DNA of 64,000 nt from the NCBI RefSeq assembly GCF_003667825.1, contig NZ_CP033043.1, positions 1,981,501 through 2,045,500 of the forward strand. The letters run 5' to 3'. Made by a program: the position numbers and the translations under genes. The DNA is from Metabacillus litoralis. GTDB lineage: Bacteria > Bacillota > Bacilli > Bacillales > Bacillaceae. Positions 16,672 through 25,488 of the stretch are shown piece after piece. Every line of letters begins with the position of its first letter. Positions within the stretch are counted from its first letter, which is position 1. The notes under the pieces are model-generated. The model searched no databases. It was given only the letters and a program-made list of their open reading frames with translations, and was not told the DNA's origin.

Positions 16672-19032
16672 TTAAATTGGTGCATCTACTTCTAAATCTT
16701 CCACTCGTTTTTCTAAATATTGAACATCTTTACGAGCGTTGTAGCGATCTGCTTTTTCAACCGTAACTGTAATATTGTAATCTGGAATTCCGGCGAATTT
16801 TTCGTATCTTCCTCGTGGTAATAAGAAGTTACCTTCAGGGAAGTGCACTTCTAGGTTTCCTGTTGCAATGTCAACGAACTTTGCTTTTCCTTGGAAAACA
16901 CCAAAGCCATTATAAACGACAATTCCTTCTCCCTCAGCAATACTTAGACGTTTGGCATCTTCTGCATTCATAAGAACATCGTAACGGTCTGCCCCATTAA
17001 ATGGATCCTTTTCTTTATAAACCATTGAGTTAAACTGCTTACCACGACGCGACGTGACAACAAATTGCCCTTCTTTTTTACCAAGATCCGGTATTTCAAC
17101 TGAAATCAAGTTTCCTTTTCCATCTGGCGTAGGACAAACTCCACCTTCACATAACCAAGCCCCACCCCATTGGAAAACATCACCTACGTTTTTCAAGTGC
17201 TGAATGCCATTATAGTCGCGGTTGGCAATCGCGATTTCATCACGAATTTCCTGACCTGTTTTAAAATCAACAAGATGAGCAGTTTCAGGCTTCACACGTT
17301 TTGCAAGATCAACGTAAATTTTCCATTCTGCACGGGCCTCTTTAATTTCATTTTTATTTCCTTCAATTTCTGGTGAAAAATAGACCATTCTTTCTGTTGA
17401 AGTTGATGTTCCGCCGCCTTCTTGTTCATAGCGTGTTTTAGCAGGTAAAACGATTACTGCTTCTTTGGCATCAACAAGTGTTGATGTGTTGAAAATGATA
17501 TCTTGGTGAACTCGAATGTCTAGTTCTGATAATGCTTTTTCTACAAAATCAGGATCTGGCATCGTTTCTAGGAAGTTACCACCTGATAAATAATAAAGCT
17601 TAATTTTTCTTTCATGATCTTCAGGTAGGACGATGTTTTCAAGTGTAACACCTACAATATCACCTTGCCATTTTGGTAGCTCAAAGCCCCAAATTTTCTC
17701 TATACGTTTGGCGTTTTCTTCTTCAAATCCACCACCAGGTAAAACAAATGGATCAGCTCCCATCTCACCTGAACCTTGTACTGAGGAATGACCGCGGAAA
17801 GGCATTAATCCACTGTTCTTACGTCCCAAGAAGCCGCGCAGGAGTGCAAGGTTTGCAACTTGTGAAATATTATCTGTTGCAAATGAATGCATCGTTAATC
17901 CTAGAGCCCAAGCAAAAATCGCATTTTTACTTTTTGCTAAAAGATCAGATAATTCAATGATTCTTTCTTTTGAAATGCCCGATGATTTAACAATTTCATC
18001 CCATGATTGTTGTTCAACATGTGATTTTAATTCTTCATAATCGTTTACATGTTTTTCTACAAACTCATGATTAATCGCTGAACCATATTGTTTTTCTTCC
18101 ATCTCGAACCAGTGCTTCATAATTCCATGCATGAAGGCAATATCTCCACCAATGTTTACTTGATAGAAATCATCAGCAATTTTTGTTCCAAATAAAGCTG
18201 ATTCCATATTAGATGGTATCCAATATTTATCCATCGCAGGCTCACTGTATGGATTAACAACAATTATTTTTGTACCTCTCTTTTTGGCTTCCAACATATA
18301 TTTTGTTGAAACTGGTGATGCGTTTGATGCAACACTACCCCAGAATAATAATACATCTGTTCCAAACCAATCTTGATAATTAACCGTTGAGGCTCCAACA
18401 CCAATAGAACGCTTTAATGCTGTTTTACTTGGTGAATGACAAATACGTGATGCATTATCAATATTGTTTGTTCCTAGAAAACGAGATACTTTTGCGGCTA
18501 CATAGTAAGATTCATTCGTTATTCCTCTTGAGGTTAAGTAAAAAGCATACTGTTTCGGATCCAATTGCTTCATTTTATTTGCAATCATATCCATCGCTTC
18601 ATCCCAAGATATACGTGAGAACTTTCTCTCTCCTTTACGTCGAATGAGCGGATAAGGAATTCGACCTAATTTTCTTAACTCAGTACTACTATATTTTCTT
18701 AATTCATCAATATCTGCATGTACAATTTCTTCTTTTAATGCCGGCATCGTGTTTAAACGAAGAACATTTAACCTAGTTGTACACATGTGAGGCCCTTTTA
18801 AAGTTTGATCATGTAGGCCAGACACACCTAAGGCACAGCCATCACAAACCCCTTTTGTTAAAATGCGTGATGCATAACCTAGATTATCTTTATTATCCCA
18901 TGCTATTTTCATCGTATCGCGAAAATGATGTGGTTTAACCTTTCCTAGACCAAACGGAATTGGACTTACCCAGTGCTTTGGTTGCGGTGCTTTTGTTGCC
19001 TTTATAGGTCCTTGATGTTTTGTCTCTCCCAT
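16672..19032 (-). CDS. Molybdopterin oxidoreductase, FdhF/YdeP-type formate dehydrogenase alpha subunit
   Basis: A 786-aa bis-MGD enzyme of the FdhF/YdeP family. The N-terminal Cys set is KGVCDGCALG and HMCTTRL. The probable molybdenum ligand is the Cys in NASRICHSPS, where formate dehydrogenases have Cys or selenocysteine. The C-terminal molybdopterin-dinucleotide domain begins around residue 650. No ferredoxin-like N-terminal extension is present, unlike NAD-linked Bacillus FdhA proteins, so its electron partner is not visible here. Neighbouring fdhD, moaA and an OxlT-like carrier support a formate-related role. The YdeP branch is functionally less certain, so formate is inferred from context. 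Confidence 0.85.
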   Translation of the reverse strand: MGETKHQGPIKATKAPQPKHWVSPIPFGLGKVKPHHFRDTMKIAWDNKDNLGYASRILTKGVCDGCALGVSGLHDQTLKGPHMCTTRLNVLRLNTMPALKEEIVHADIDELRKYSSTELRKLGRIPYPLIRRKGERKFSRISWDEAMDMIANKMKQLDPKQYAFYLTSRGITNESYYVAAKVSRFLGTNNIDNASRICHSPSKTALKRSIGVGASTVNYQDWFGTDVLLFWGSVASNASPVSTKYMLEAKKRGTKIIVVNPYSEPAMDKYWIPSNMESALFGTKIADDFYQVNIGGDIAFMHGIMKHWFEMEEKQYGSAINHEFVEKHVNDYEELKSHVEQQSWDEIVKSSGISKERIIELSDLLAKSKNAIFAWALGLTMHSFATDNISQVANLALLRGFLGRKNSGLMPFRGHSSVQGSGEMGADPFVLPGGGFEEENAKRIEKIWGFELPKWQGDIVGVTLENIVLPEDHERKIKLYYLSGGNFLETMPDPDFVEKALSELDIRVHQDIIFNTSTLVDAKEAVIVLPAKTRYEQEGGGTSTSTERMVYFSPEIEGNKNEIKEARAEWKIYVDLAKRVKPETAHLVDFKTGQEIRDEIAIANRDYNGIQHLKNVGDVFQWGGAWLCEGGVCPTPDGKGNLISVEIPDLGKKEGQFVVTSRRGKQFNSMVYKEKDPFNGADRYDVLMNAEDAKRLSIAEGEGIVVYNGFGVFQGKAKFVDIATGNLEVHFPEGNFLLPRGRYEKFAGIPDYNITVTVEKADRYNARKDVQYLEKRVEDLEVDAPI

Positions 19033-19340
19033 TTGAATTTCACTCCTCGTTCTGCCTGTAATTTTTATCTTCTTATCTATAGAGTTATTAGTTAGAAAAA
19101 CTAGCCTATCATTAATTCAATTGATTTATTGATAGGCTAATTTTTCTTTAACTCGTTTCAACAAACTAACTTGGATGATCGGTGTCGCTGCATGCCCTAT
19201 GAAACAAAAAACCACCGTAAACTCATAGTACAAAGAATGTGCGAGTCAAACGGTGGTTAGTCTTTTGCAGGATCGCTACTAAGTGCCATACCAATTTATT
19301 TAATTGAATGAATAAATATGTTTATTATTACTCTTTATTT
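19033..19340. other. Intergenic region between DUF2294 and oxidoreductase genes
   Basis: 308 bases without a gene. It contains leader A (19203-19284) and, nearer the oxidoreductase, an AT-rich imperfect inverted repeat (AGCCTATCA / TGATAGGCT, 19101-19139). No further reading frame with a ribosome site was seen. Confidence 0.6.
19203..19284 (-). ncRNA. Candidate attenuator leader A (shared hairpin core plus terminator)
   Basis: On the minus strand a hairpin closed by TTAGT/ACTAA presents AGCGATCCTGCAAAAG (19257-19282). It is followed directly by an intrinsic terminator (arms AACCACCGT and ACGGTGGTT, 19210-19258, then TTTTG). It lies 170 bases upstream of the oxidoreductase start and is also downstream of the DUF2294 gene, so the terminator could simply end that gene. 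The shared core with leader B argues for a regulatory RNA. No known riboswitch consensus was recognised. Confidence 0.5.
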
Positions 19341-19700
19341 TTATTTAGAGAATTTTTGTTGTAAGTCTTCATCGAAAACAAAGATCGACATACCAAAATC
19401 TCTGTCAATATCAATATCTACAAACAAATCAACGAATTTACAGTTTAAAAACTCTTCCATTTCAATAGGAGGGTTTTTCTTGTAAATTTGTTTAACCATT
19501 TCAGTTCTTGCAGATCGTAACGCTTGCTTTCCTTCATCAGCACTGGCAATGAATTTTTCAACAGGTGATAAATTCCCCTCCATCTCACAAATAGCCCAGT
19601 TTTTACAAAAGGTTGTTGTGATTTTACTCGGACCTTTTCCCATATGCTTTTTTCGGAAAGAACGAACGATATTACTAAACTCTGCTTCATACTTATTCAT
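19341..19700 (-). CDS. DUF2294 (MpsC-like) family protein
   Basis: A 119-aa soluble protein resembling the DUF2294/MpsC family (YbcI of Bacillus subtilis): KGPSKITTTFCKNWAICEMEG followed by LSPVEKFIASADEGKQALRSARTEM are the conserved segments. The biochemical function is not established. The start has TAGGAGG 5 bases upstream. It lies between the OxlT-like carrier and the oxidoreductase on the same strand, so it may belong to the formate module. Co-transcription with the oxidoreductase would have to pass the leader A terminator. Confidence 0.75.
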   Translation of the reverse strand: MNKYEAEFSNIVRSFRKKHMGKGPSKITTTFCKNWAICEMEGNLSPVEKFIASADEGKQALRSARTEMVKQIYKKNPPIEMEEFLNCKFVDLFVDIDIDRDFGMSIFVFDEDLQQKFSK

Positions 19701-19774
19701 AATATCCTCCTACCTGTAGACAGGTTTTAGCATGAGGTATTTTACCACACCTCAGTGCATTGTGGAAGTATTAT

Positions 19775-21037
19775 TTATCCAGCTATTTTTGATCCTGACA
19801 CTTGTTGTTGACGTAACTTATTAATATCACGACGAATAACAATAGAAACGATTAATGCAACTACAAACATTCCCGAGAAGAAAGTTAAGCTAGTTGCATA
19901 GCTTCCAGTTGTATCTTTCATCCACGCTGCAAACATTGGACCAGCTAATCCAGCAGCAGCCCATGCAGTAAGAATGTATCCATGAATTGCACCCAATTGT
20001 TTTGTACCGAATAAATCGCCAATATAAGCAGGAATTGCTGCAAATCCTCCACCATAACAAGTGTATACCACTGCTAACATAACTTGGAATAAAAATGCTT
20101 CTGTAGTATGTGGTAAAACGGCAAATAATACAATTTGTAAGACGAAGAAAGTTGTATACGTATTTGGTCGACCAATAAAATCTGAAATTGACGCCCAACC
20201 GATACGTCCTAATCCATTAAATATTCCCAGGATACCAACTAATGCTGCAGCTTGTGCTGTTGTTAGACCAATACTTTCTTCAGCTAATGGTTTTGCAGCA
20301 GAAAGAATGGCAATACCACATGTTACGTTGATGAATAACATAATCCATAGATAATAAAATCTTGATGTTTTAACTGCTTCATTTGCCGTTAATTGTGATA
20401 AATCTTCTTTGATTCTAGATTTTCCAGATTGTCCTTTTTCATTAAACCCTTTAGGAGCCCAACCAACTGGTGGTTTCTCTAAATATAATGAAGATAATGT
20501 CATAATAACTAAATAAGAAATACCTAAAATAAAGAATGTGTTTGCTGTACCAACCGAATTAATTAGTGACTCCATAACTGGACTTGCAATGGCAGCAGCA
20601 AATCCGAATCCCATAATAGCCAGTCCAGTTGCAAGGCCACGACGGTCCGGGAACCATTTTACTAACGTTGAAACAGGTGCAATATATCCAACTCCAAGTC
20701 CAATTCCTCCAAGAACACCATATGTAACATAGAGGAAAGGTAATGATCCTAGATTAACCGCTAAACCGGAACCGATTATCCCAGCACCAAAGAATCCAGC
20801 TGCAAGTAAACCAGCAGCTCTTGGACCGTATTTTTCAACAAAGTGTCCTAAAAACGCTGCGGACAATCCAAGAAATAAAATAGCAATACTAAAAGTTAAT
20901 TGTACTTGTTGAGCTGTCCATCCAAACTCTTCCATTAATGGATTGGTGAAATTACTCCATGCATACACTGATCCAATTGAGATATGGATCCCTACTGCAG
21001 ATGCAGCAATCAGCCAACGATTTTTTGTCTTTTTCAT
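19775..21037 (-). CDS. OxlT-like MFS antiporter (oxalate/formate type)
   Basis: A 420-aa, 12-helix major facilitator. GSVYAWSNFTNPLMEEFGWT near the N-terminus, YGVLGGIGLGVGYIAPVSTLVKWFPDRRGLATG around helix 4 and FGTKQLGAIHGYILTAWAAAGLAGP in the C-half are typical of the OxlT/YhjX family. Likely role: carboxylate exchange, plausibly formate or oxalate given the neighbouring genes; pyruvate is an alternative seen for YhjX-type proteins. It is divergent from fdhD. Its 5' region carries leader B, so expression may be controlled by transcription attenuation. Confidence 0.85.
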   Translation of the reverse strand: MKKTKNRWLIAASAVGIHISIGSVYAWSNFTNPLMEEFGWTAQQVQLTFSIAILFLGLSAAFLGHFVEKYGPRAAGLLAAGFFGAGIIGSGLAVNLGSLPFLYVTYGVLGGIGLGVGYIAPVSTLVKWFPDRRGLATGLAIMGFGFAAAIASPVMESLINSVGTANTFFILGISYLVIMTLSSLYLEKPPVGWAPKGFNEKGQSGKSRIKEDLSQLTANEAVKTSRFYYLWIMLFINVTCGIAILSAAKPLAEESIGLTTAQAAALVGILGIFNGLGRIGWASISDFIGRPNTYTTFFVLQIVLFAVLPHTTEAFLFQVMLAVVYTCYGGGFAAIPAYIGDLFGTKQLGAIHGYILTAWAAAGLAGPMFAAWMKDTTGSYATSLTFFSGMFVVALIVSIVIRRDINKLRQQQVSGSKIAG

Positions 21038-21464
21038 GTGGTCATCCCCTTAGGTAAGCATTAAAAATTTTCTACGATGTAAAATCAAATCTTAACAAAA
21101 TAAATAGAATAATATCTTGTTAAACAAAGAAAACCGCCAATCCCATTAAAATATGACAAATAAATGCCTATCTTAAAGGTGATTGACGGTTAGTTTCAAG
21201 CAGGAATCGCTACTATCGGACCAACAGTTAATCGCTTTCAAATTCGCAACAAGTTGAGTCGATGACAGGATCGCTATCTCGGAAGCAATTTGTTACAAAA
21301 TCATGAACTTTGTAACGAAATATTACCATGTTCTATTTTAATGCGCAAGAATAATTTTTTACTTTTAGCTATCCTAACTTTTCACTAGGAAATCTTTAAT
21401 ACTTGTTTAAAAAATCAAACTATGTTTATATTTTAGTAATCTTAGAATTCGGGTGTGAGATGAT
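21038..21464. other. Divergent intergenic region between the MFS and fdhD genes
   Basis: 427 bases. The half next to the MFS gene is occupied by leader B. The half next to fdhD (21300-21464) is AT-rich and must hold the fdhD promoter, which I could not place with confidence. No open frame with a ribosome site was seen. Confidence 0.6.
21126..21292 (-). ncRNA. Candidate attenuator leader B (two core hairpins plus terminator)
   Basis: On the minus strand, upstream of the MFS gene: hairpin 1 (21256-21280) presents TAGCGATCCTGTCATC inside a longer stem CAAATTGC/GCGAATTTG. Hairpin 2 (21191-21215, TAGT/ACTA stem) presents AGCGATTCCTGC. Then comes a terminator with arms AACCGTCAATC and GATTGGCGGTT (21132-21191) and a T-rich tail. 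GTTGGT can pair with ACTAAC, competing with the terminator arm, which suggests a switch. The core matches leader A. No known Rfam class was recognised. Confidence 0.6.
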
Positions 21465-22259
21465 ATGGATATGAAAATGAGTATAAATCAACAAATAATA
21501 AAATATACAAACGGAAAATTAGTAGAAACAACCGATGATATTGTAACTGAATTTCCCCTAACAATTTTTGTGAATAATGAAGAATTTGCTACAATGGTAT
21601 GTACACCCACTCATTTTGAAGAAATGGTCATTGGCTTTTTAGCGTCAGAAGGTGTCATTCGTTTCTATAATGAAGTCGAGTCAATTTCAATTGATGAAAA
21701 TGCAGGATATGCCTACGTGAGCTTACATTCAGAAGTCACTACGAGTCATCAACACTATTCGAAACGTTTTATTGGGTCTTGCTGTGGTAAAAGCAGACAA
21801 TTTTATTTTCAAAATGATGTAAAAACATCAAAAACCTCTACAAGCAAACAAACACTTACACCTGACCAATGTATTTCACTTATGAAAGCTATGCAGGAAA
21901 GCAGTGTTGTTTTTCAAGAAACTGGTGGTGTTCACAATGCTGCACTGTGTACACCAGAGGAAATGCTTGTAAGCCGAACAGATATTGGGCGTCATAACGC
22001 TTTAGATAAATTATACGGATATAGTATTTTGAATCAGATTTCTGTGCGAGATAAAATTATTGTTTTTAGCGGAAGAATTTCATCCGAGGTTTTAGTAAAG
22101 GCATCAAAAATTGGTGTTGGTATTGTTCTATCAAAATCTGCTCCAACTGATCTCGCTATTAAATTAGCAAATGATCTAAATATAACGGCTGTTGGTTTTA
22201 TTAGAGGAAATTCCTTTAATGTTTATTCCCATCCGGAACGAATTATTAACGAAAAATAG
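21465..22259 (+). CDS. fdhD: Formate dehydrogenase accessory sulfurtransferase FdhD
   Basis: A 264-aa FdhD. It shows [30 protein letters not shown], the persulfide-relay Cys pair in GSCCGKS (Cys106, Cys107), and the C-terminal [24 protein letters not shown] and [13 protein letters not shown] segments. FdhD moves sulfur from a cysteine desulfurase onto the bis-MGD cofactor of formate dehydrogenases, giving the terminal sulfido ligand needed for activity. It is first in a plus-strand operon with moaA 14 bases downstream. This supports the adjacent oxidoreductase being an FdhD client. The exact start is uncertain because several Met codons follow. Confidence 0.93.
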   Translation: MDMKMSINQQIIKYTNGKLVETTDDIVTEFPLTIFVNNEEFATMVCTPTHFEEMVIGFLASEGVIRFYNEVESISIDENAGYAYVSLHSEVTTSHQHYSKRFIGSCCGKSRQFYFQNDVKTSKTSTSKQTLTPDQCISLMKAMQESSVVFQETGGVHNAALCTPEEMLVSRTDIGRHNALDKLYGYSILNQISVRDKIIVFSGRISSEVLVKASKIGVGIVLSKSAPTDLAIKLANDLNITAVGFIRGNSFNVYSHPERIINEK

Positions 22260-22273
22260 AGGGAGGAATCGTA

Positions 22274-23293
22274 TTGAAGAATAACAAATCTGTTTATGAT
22301 TATTTTGATCGTCCTCTTCGAGATTTGCGAATTTCTGTAACAGATAAATGTAATTTTCGTTGTACGTATTGTATGCCCGCGGAAATATTTGGTCCAGACT
22401 ATCCTTTTTTAAAAAGAAATGAACTTTTATCTTATGAAGAAATTGAGCGATTAACTAAAGTTTTTGTTCAATCACTAGGTGTTAAAAAAATTCGAATTAC
22501 GGGTGGAGAGCCGTTAATGAGAAAAGATTTGGCTTTTCTTATTGATCGCATTCATTCTATTAACGGTGTGGAAGATATAGCGATGACCACGAACGGATAC
22601 TTTTTACCTAAATACGCCAAAGAGCTTAAATCAGCAGGCTTACAACGTGTATCCATTAGTCTTGACTCCCTAAATGATGATGTGTTCGGTAAAATCAATG
22701 GACGAGGTGTACCTGTAAAAGCTGTTTTAGACGGCATAGATGCTGCTTCCGAAGCAGGGTTAAAAGTTAAAATCAACATGGTTGTCAAACGTGGAATGAA
22801 TGAACATGAAATTATTCCTATGGCAAAGTATTTTCGTGAAAAAGGTCATATTTTACGTTTTATTGAATTTATGGATGTTGGTAATACAAATAAGTGGAAC
22901 TTACAAGATGTTTATCCAAAAAAACAAATTGTAGAGGATATTCATAAGGAAATGCCTTTAGAACCAGTGGATCCAAACTATAAAGGTGAAGTAGCAAGCC
23001 GTTACCGTTACGTAGGTTCACAAGATGAAATCGGGGTTATATCATCAGTTTCGGATGCATTCTGCTCAACATGTAATCGTGCTCGTCTGTCAGCAAGTGG
23101 TTCTCTTTATACATGTTTGTTTGCTTCAAAAGGTCATGATTTACGCGATGTAATTAGATCAGAGAAAACGGATGAAGAGCTTGCCAATCATGTAGCATCT
23201 CTTTGGAGTGGACGAAAAGATCAATACTCTGTTGAACGAAGTGAACGATCGACTAAGCGTGAAAAAATTGAGATGTCTCATATTGGAGGATAA
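22274..23293 (+). CDS. moaA: GTP 3',8-cyclase MoaA
   Basis: A 339-aa radical SAM enzyme catalysing the first step of molybdenum cofactor synthesis, the rearrangement of GTP. The N-terminal [4Fe-4S] cluster Cys are in CNFRCTYC (26, 30, 33). The C-terminal cluster Cys are in [20 protein letters not shown], and the conserved C-terminal Gly-Gly is present in SHIGG. The start is a TTG 7 bases after GGGAGG. It is co-transcribed with fdhD, tying cofactor supply to the formate dehydrogenase. The remaining moa/moe genes are not in this window. Confidence 0.93.
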   Translation: MKNNKSVYDYFDRPLRDLRISVTDKCNFRCTYCMPAEIFGPDYPFLKRNELLSYEEIERLTKVFVQSLGVKKIRITGGEPLMRKDLAFLIDRIHSINGVEDIAMTTNGYFLPKYAKELKSAGLQRVSISLDSLNDDVFGKINGRGVPVKAVLDGIDAASEAGLKVKINMVVKRGMNEHEIIPMAKYFREKGHILRFIEFMDVGNTNKWNLQDVYPKKQIVEDIHKEMPLEPVDPNYKGEVASRYRYVGSQDEIGVISSVSDAFCSTCNRARLSASGSLYTCLFASKGHDLRDVIRSEKTDEELANHVASLWSGRKDQYSVERSERSTKREKIEMSHIGG

Positions 23294-23298
23294 ACTAG

Positions 23299-23526
23299 AT
23301 GAGTTCATGTAAAATTGATCATACAATTGATGATGTTACTAAAAAGCTAAACGAACAAACTCCTTATATGGATACTAGTATAGTTGAAAAGTGTTCCAAT
23401 TTCTTGTCTACTTCAGTTTCTCAAGCTGATCTAAACGAACTGTTTCACTTATTAAAAAAATATGACTTAGCATCTGAAGAGGAAAAGAAAACTCGGATGA
23501 ATAAAATCGAAAAATTAGTGCAGTGA
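23299..23526 (+). CDS. Small protein of unknown function in the fdhD-moaA operon
   Basis: A 75-aa soluble, charged, probably helical protein. It starts 6 bases after the moaA stop with GGAGGATAAACTAG as ribosome site (inside the moaA end) and ends before a strong terminator, so it is the third gene of the operon. It has two Cys (residues 4 and 32) and an LNELFHLLKKYDLASEEEKK segment suggestive of a helical bundle. I do not recognise the family. Position suggests a helper of formate dehydrogenase or molybdenum cofactor assembly, but nothing in the sequence proves that. Confidence 0.75.
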   Translation: MSSCKIDHTIDDVTKKLNEQTPYMDTSIVEKCSNFLSTSVSQADLNELFHLLKKYDLASEEEKKTRMNKIEKLVQ

Positions 23527-23544
23527 TTGTTATATAGATATAAT

Positions 23545-23573
23545 AAAAAGGATGGTGTGAACCATCCTTTTTG
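23545..23573. terminator. Bidirectional intrinsic terminator
   Basis: AAAAAGGATGGT and ACCATCCTTTTT around a 4-base loop, between the convergent fdhD operon and the acyl-CoA dehydrogenase gene. Confidence 0.85.
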
Positions 23574-23587
23574 TGTTCGACAAAATT

Positions 23588-23606
23588 CGGGAAGTGACAG
23601 GCACCC
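23588..23606. repeat. Diverged copy of the GTGCCWGKCACC-type palindrome
   Basis: The plus strand reads TCGGGAAGTGACAGGCACCCCTC around here, sharing TCGGG..GTG.CAGGCACC with the palindrome at 8394-8414. As there, it lies only a few bases past the stop of a minus-strand gene. Confidence 0.45.
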
Positions 23607-23607
23607 C

Positions 23608-24816
23608 TCAATGCAGCAACTGCTCAATATCTTCCCAAGCAGGGAGTGATTTATTCAGTGGTTTATCATTGCGGTAGCCAAGTACATATTCAGCTTGCAT
23701 AATAGTATGGATTTCTCTTGTTCCTTCGTATATAACTGGTGCTTTTGAATTTCGTAGGTGTCTTTCAACTGGGTATTCATCTGAGTAACCGTAGGCTCCA
23801 TGAATTTGGACAGCATCGTTTGCTGCTTCGTTAGCAAAATCACAAGCCTGCCACTTGGCCAGCGATGTTTCACGGGTGTTTCGTTTTCCTTCATTCTTTA
23901 GACAGCCTGCACGATAAACGAGCAAACGAGACATTTGTAAACCTGCTTCCATTTTAGCAAGCATTTGTTGAACAAGCTGGTGTTTACCGATTTCTTTTCC
24001 AAACGTGCTCCGCTCATGACAATACTTAACACTTGCTTCAAGACAGGCTGAAATAATTCCACATGCCCCTGCTGCAACAGTAAACCTTCCATTATCTAAT
24101 GCAGACATGGCAATTTTAAAGCCCTCCCCTTCTTCTCCTAGCAAGTTCTCTTTTGGAACTTTTACATTGTCAAAAAATAGTTCACCTGTATTTCCAGCCC
24201 GGATGCCCAGCTTACCTTTAATGGCTTTTGATGAAAAACCAGGCATTGTTCGCTCAACAATAAAAGCAGAAATTCCGTGATGTTTTTTACTTGTATCTGT
24301 ATAGGCAAACACGAGGAAATAGTCAGCCACATCACATAATGAAATCCATGTCTTCTGACCGTTCAGTATGTAGTAATCACCTTGTTTGACAGCTGACGTT
24401 TTCATTGAAGCTACATCAGATCCAGCATTAGGCTCCGTTAAACCAAACGCCCCAATTTTCTCACCTTTTGCTTGAGGAGTAAGATATTTTTGCTTTTGCC
24501 ATTCATTTCCCCATTGCAAAAGCGTCATGCTATTAAGACCCGTATGAACCGAAACTGCTGTACGAAATGCTGTGTCACCTCTTTCTAGCTCTTCACAAAC
24601 AATTGCCAATGCATTATAATCCATACCACTTCCACCATATTCCTCAGGGATACAAACGCCCATTAAATTCAAATCAGCAAGTCGATTCAAAATACTTGTT
24701 TCAAAATGACCTTTCCGATCCCATTCAGTCATATTTGGTGATATTTCCTTATCAACAAATGATCTTACAAGTTTTTTCACCATTTCTTGTTCCTGAGATA
24801 GATTAAAGTTCAACAT
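23608..24816 (-). CDS. Acyl-CoA dehydrogenase (stand-alone)
   Basis: A 402-aa acyl-CoA dehydrogenase with GLTEPNAGSDVASMKT, IHGAYGYSDEYPVERHLRNSK and VIYEGTREIHTI, so the catalytic Glu is present. AAFRTAVSVHTGLN-like wording and AFGLTEPNAG place it nearer to glutaryl-/short-chain types than to the two enzymes in the 3-7 kb operon, but the substrate is not clear. It is a single-gene unit flanked by terminators, with TAGGAGGATAAAAC before the ATG. A cre-like element lies 26 bases upstream of the start, consistent with carbon catabolite repression. Confidence 0.87.
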   Translation of the reverse strand: MLNFNLSQEQEMVKKLVRSFVDKEISPNMTEWDRKGHFETSILNRLADLNLMGVCIPEEYGGSGMDYNALAIVCEELERGDTAFRTAVSVHTGLNSMTLLQWGNEWQKQKYLTPQAKGEKIGAFGLTEPNAGSDVASMKTSAVKQGDYYILNGQKTWISLCDVADYFLVFAYTDTSKKHHGISAFIVERTMPGFSSKAIKGKLGIRAGNTGELFFDNVKVPKENLLGEEGEGFKIAMSALDNGRFTVAAGACGIISACLEASVKYCHERSTFGKEIGKHQLVQQMLAKMEAGLQMSRLLVYRAGCLKNEGKRNTRETSLAKWQACDFANEAANDAVQIHGAYGYSDEYPVERHLRNSKAPVIYEGTREIHTIMQAEYVLGYRNDKPLNKSLPAWEDIEQLLH

Positions 24817-24841
24817 GTTTTATCCTCCTAAAACGTTAGAT

Positions 24842-24855
24842 TTAAAGCGTTTTCA
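24842..24855 (-). promoter_or_regulatory. cre-like CcpA site upstream of acyl-CoA dehydrogenase
   Basis: The minus strand reads TGAAAACGCTTTAA, one mismatch to TGWAARCGYTTWCA. It sits 26 bases before the start codon. Confidence 0.45.
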
Positions 24856-24908
24856 TATATTTATCCTATTCTATTAAATTCGTGTAAAGTCCTTTTTAAA
24901 TAAAAAAA

Positions 24909-24940
24909 AAGATTCAGCTAATAAAGTTTGCTGAATCTTT
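24909..24940 (-). terminator. Intrinsic terminator of the DoxX gene
   Basis: Arms AAAGATTCAGC and GCTGAATCTTT with a loop of about 10 bases; the minus strand continues into TTTTTTTT. Confidence 0.8.
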
Positions 24941-24951
24941 TAATTCTATTT

Positions 24952-25470
24952 TTAATGAGCTGGAAGGTGGTTTTGCTCGTGATGATTTTTTTTAGTATGG
25001 CGATTGTTGTTGATCATTTTTCTAATATAAGGGATTAAGAACCTATCTGCTCCGTAGAAATATCCTGCTGTGCCAGCGACCATTAATAGAATGGCTGCTG
25101 TGTAGAGTACCGGGTTTGTGCTAACTGTTCCTGCTAGTAAAAAATTTAGGTTCATGAATGCTCCAGCAAGTAAGGCTGGAATTGTCGCAGCTCCTAAAAT
25201 TAATCCGATACCGACCAATACTTCTCCCCAAGGTATTAAGATGTTAAACACGTTCACATTCGGTAGAGCAAATGTTTCAAGGAATGTTGCGTACCAGCCT
25301 TGGACTGCTGGATGATCTCCTGTTGCTTTCGCAATCGCTCCTTGTATAAAACCAGTTGCATCAAATCCATCTGCTACTTTATGAATTCCAGCTTCAAGCC
25401 ATTGTATGCCTAACCAAATTCGTAACACTGTCCATATAATTGCCATTTTAGGTCCTCTTAACATATTCAT
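24952..25470 (-). CDS. DoxX family membrane protein
   Basis: A 172-aa protein with four hydrophobic helices and the DoxX layout: LRIWLGIQWLEAGIHKV in helix 1, NILIPWGEVLVGIGLILG in the middle, and AGTVSTNPVLYTAAILLMVAGTAGYFYGADRFLIP near the end. The C-tail is His/Asn-rich and cytoplasmic. DoxX proteins are linked to quinone or thiol stress in Bacillus (MhqP, CatD), but this one is not adjacent to those genes. It is divergent from yceI. A TTGAAG-N17-TATAGT promoter lies at 25584-25612, and two TTGTGAA-type palindromes lie downstream of it, positions suited to a repressor. Confidence 0.85.
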   Translation of the reverse strand: MNMLRGPKMAIIWTVLRIWLGIQWLEAGIHKVADGFDATGFIQGAIAKATGDHPAVQGWYATFLETFALPNVNVFNILIPWGEVLVGIGLILGAATIPALLAGAFMNLNFLLAGTVSTNPVLYTAAILLMVAGTAGYFYGADRFLIPYIRKMINNNRHTKKNHHEQNHLPAH

Positions 25471-25488
25471 GGTTTAGCATCTCCTTAT

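Noticed and set aside
24816..24950. Sigma-54 promoter upstream of the stand-alone acyl-CoA dehydrogenase
   Set aside because: No GG-N10-GC element is present there; only the cre-like site was found.
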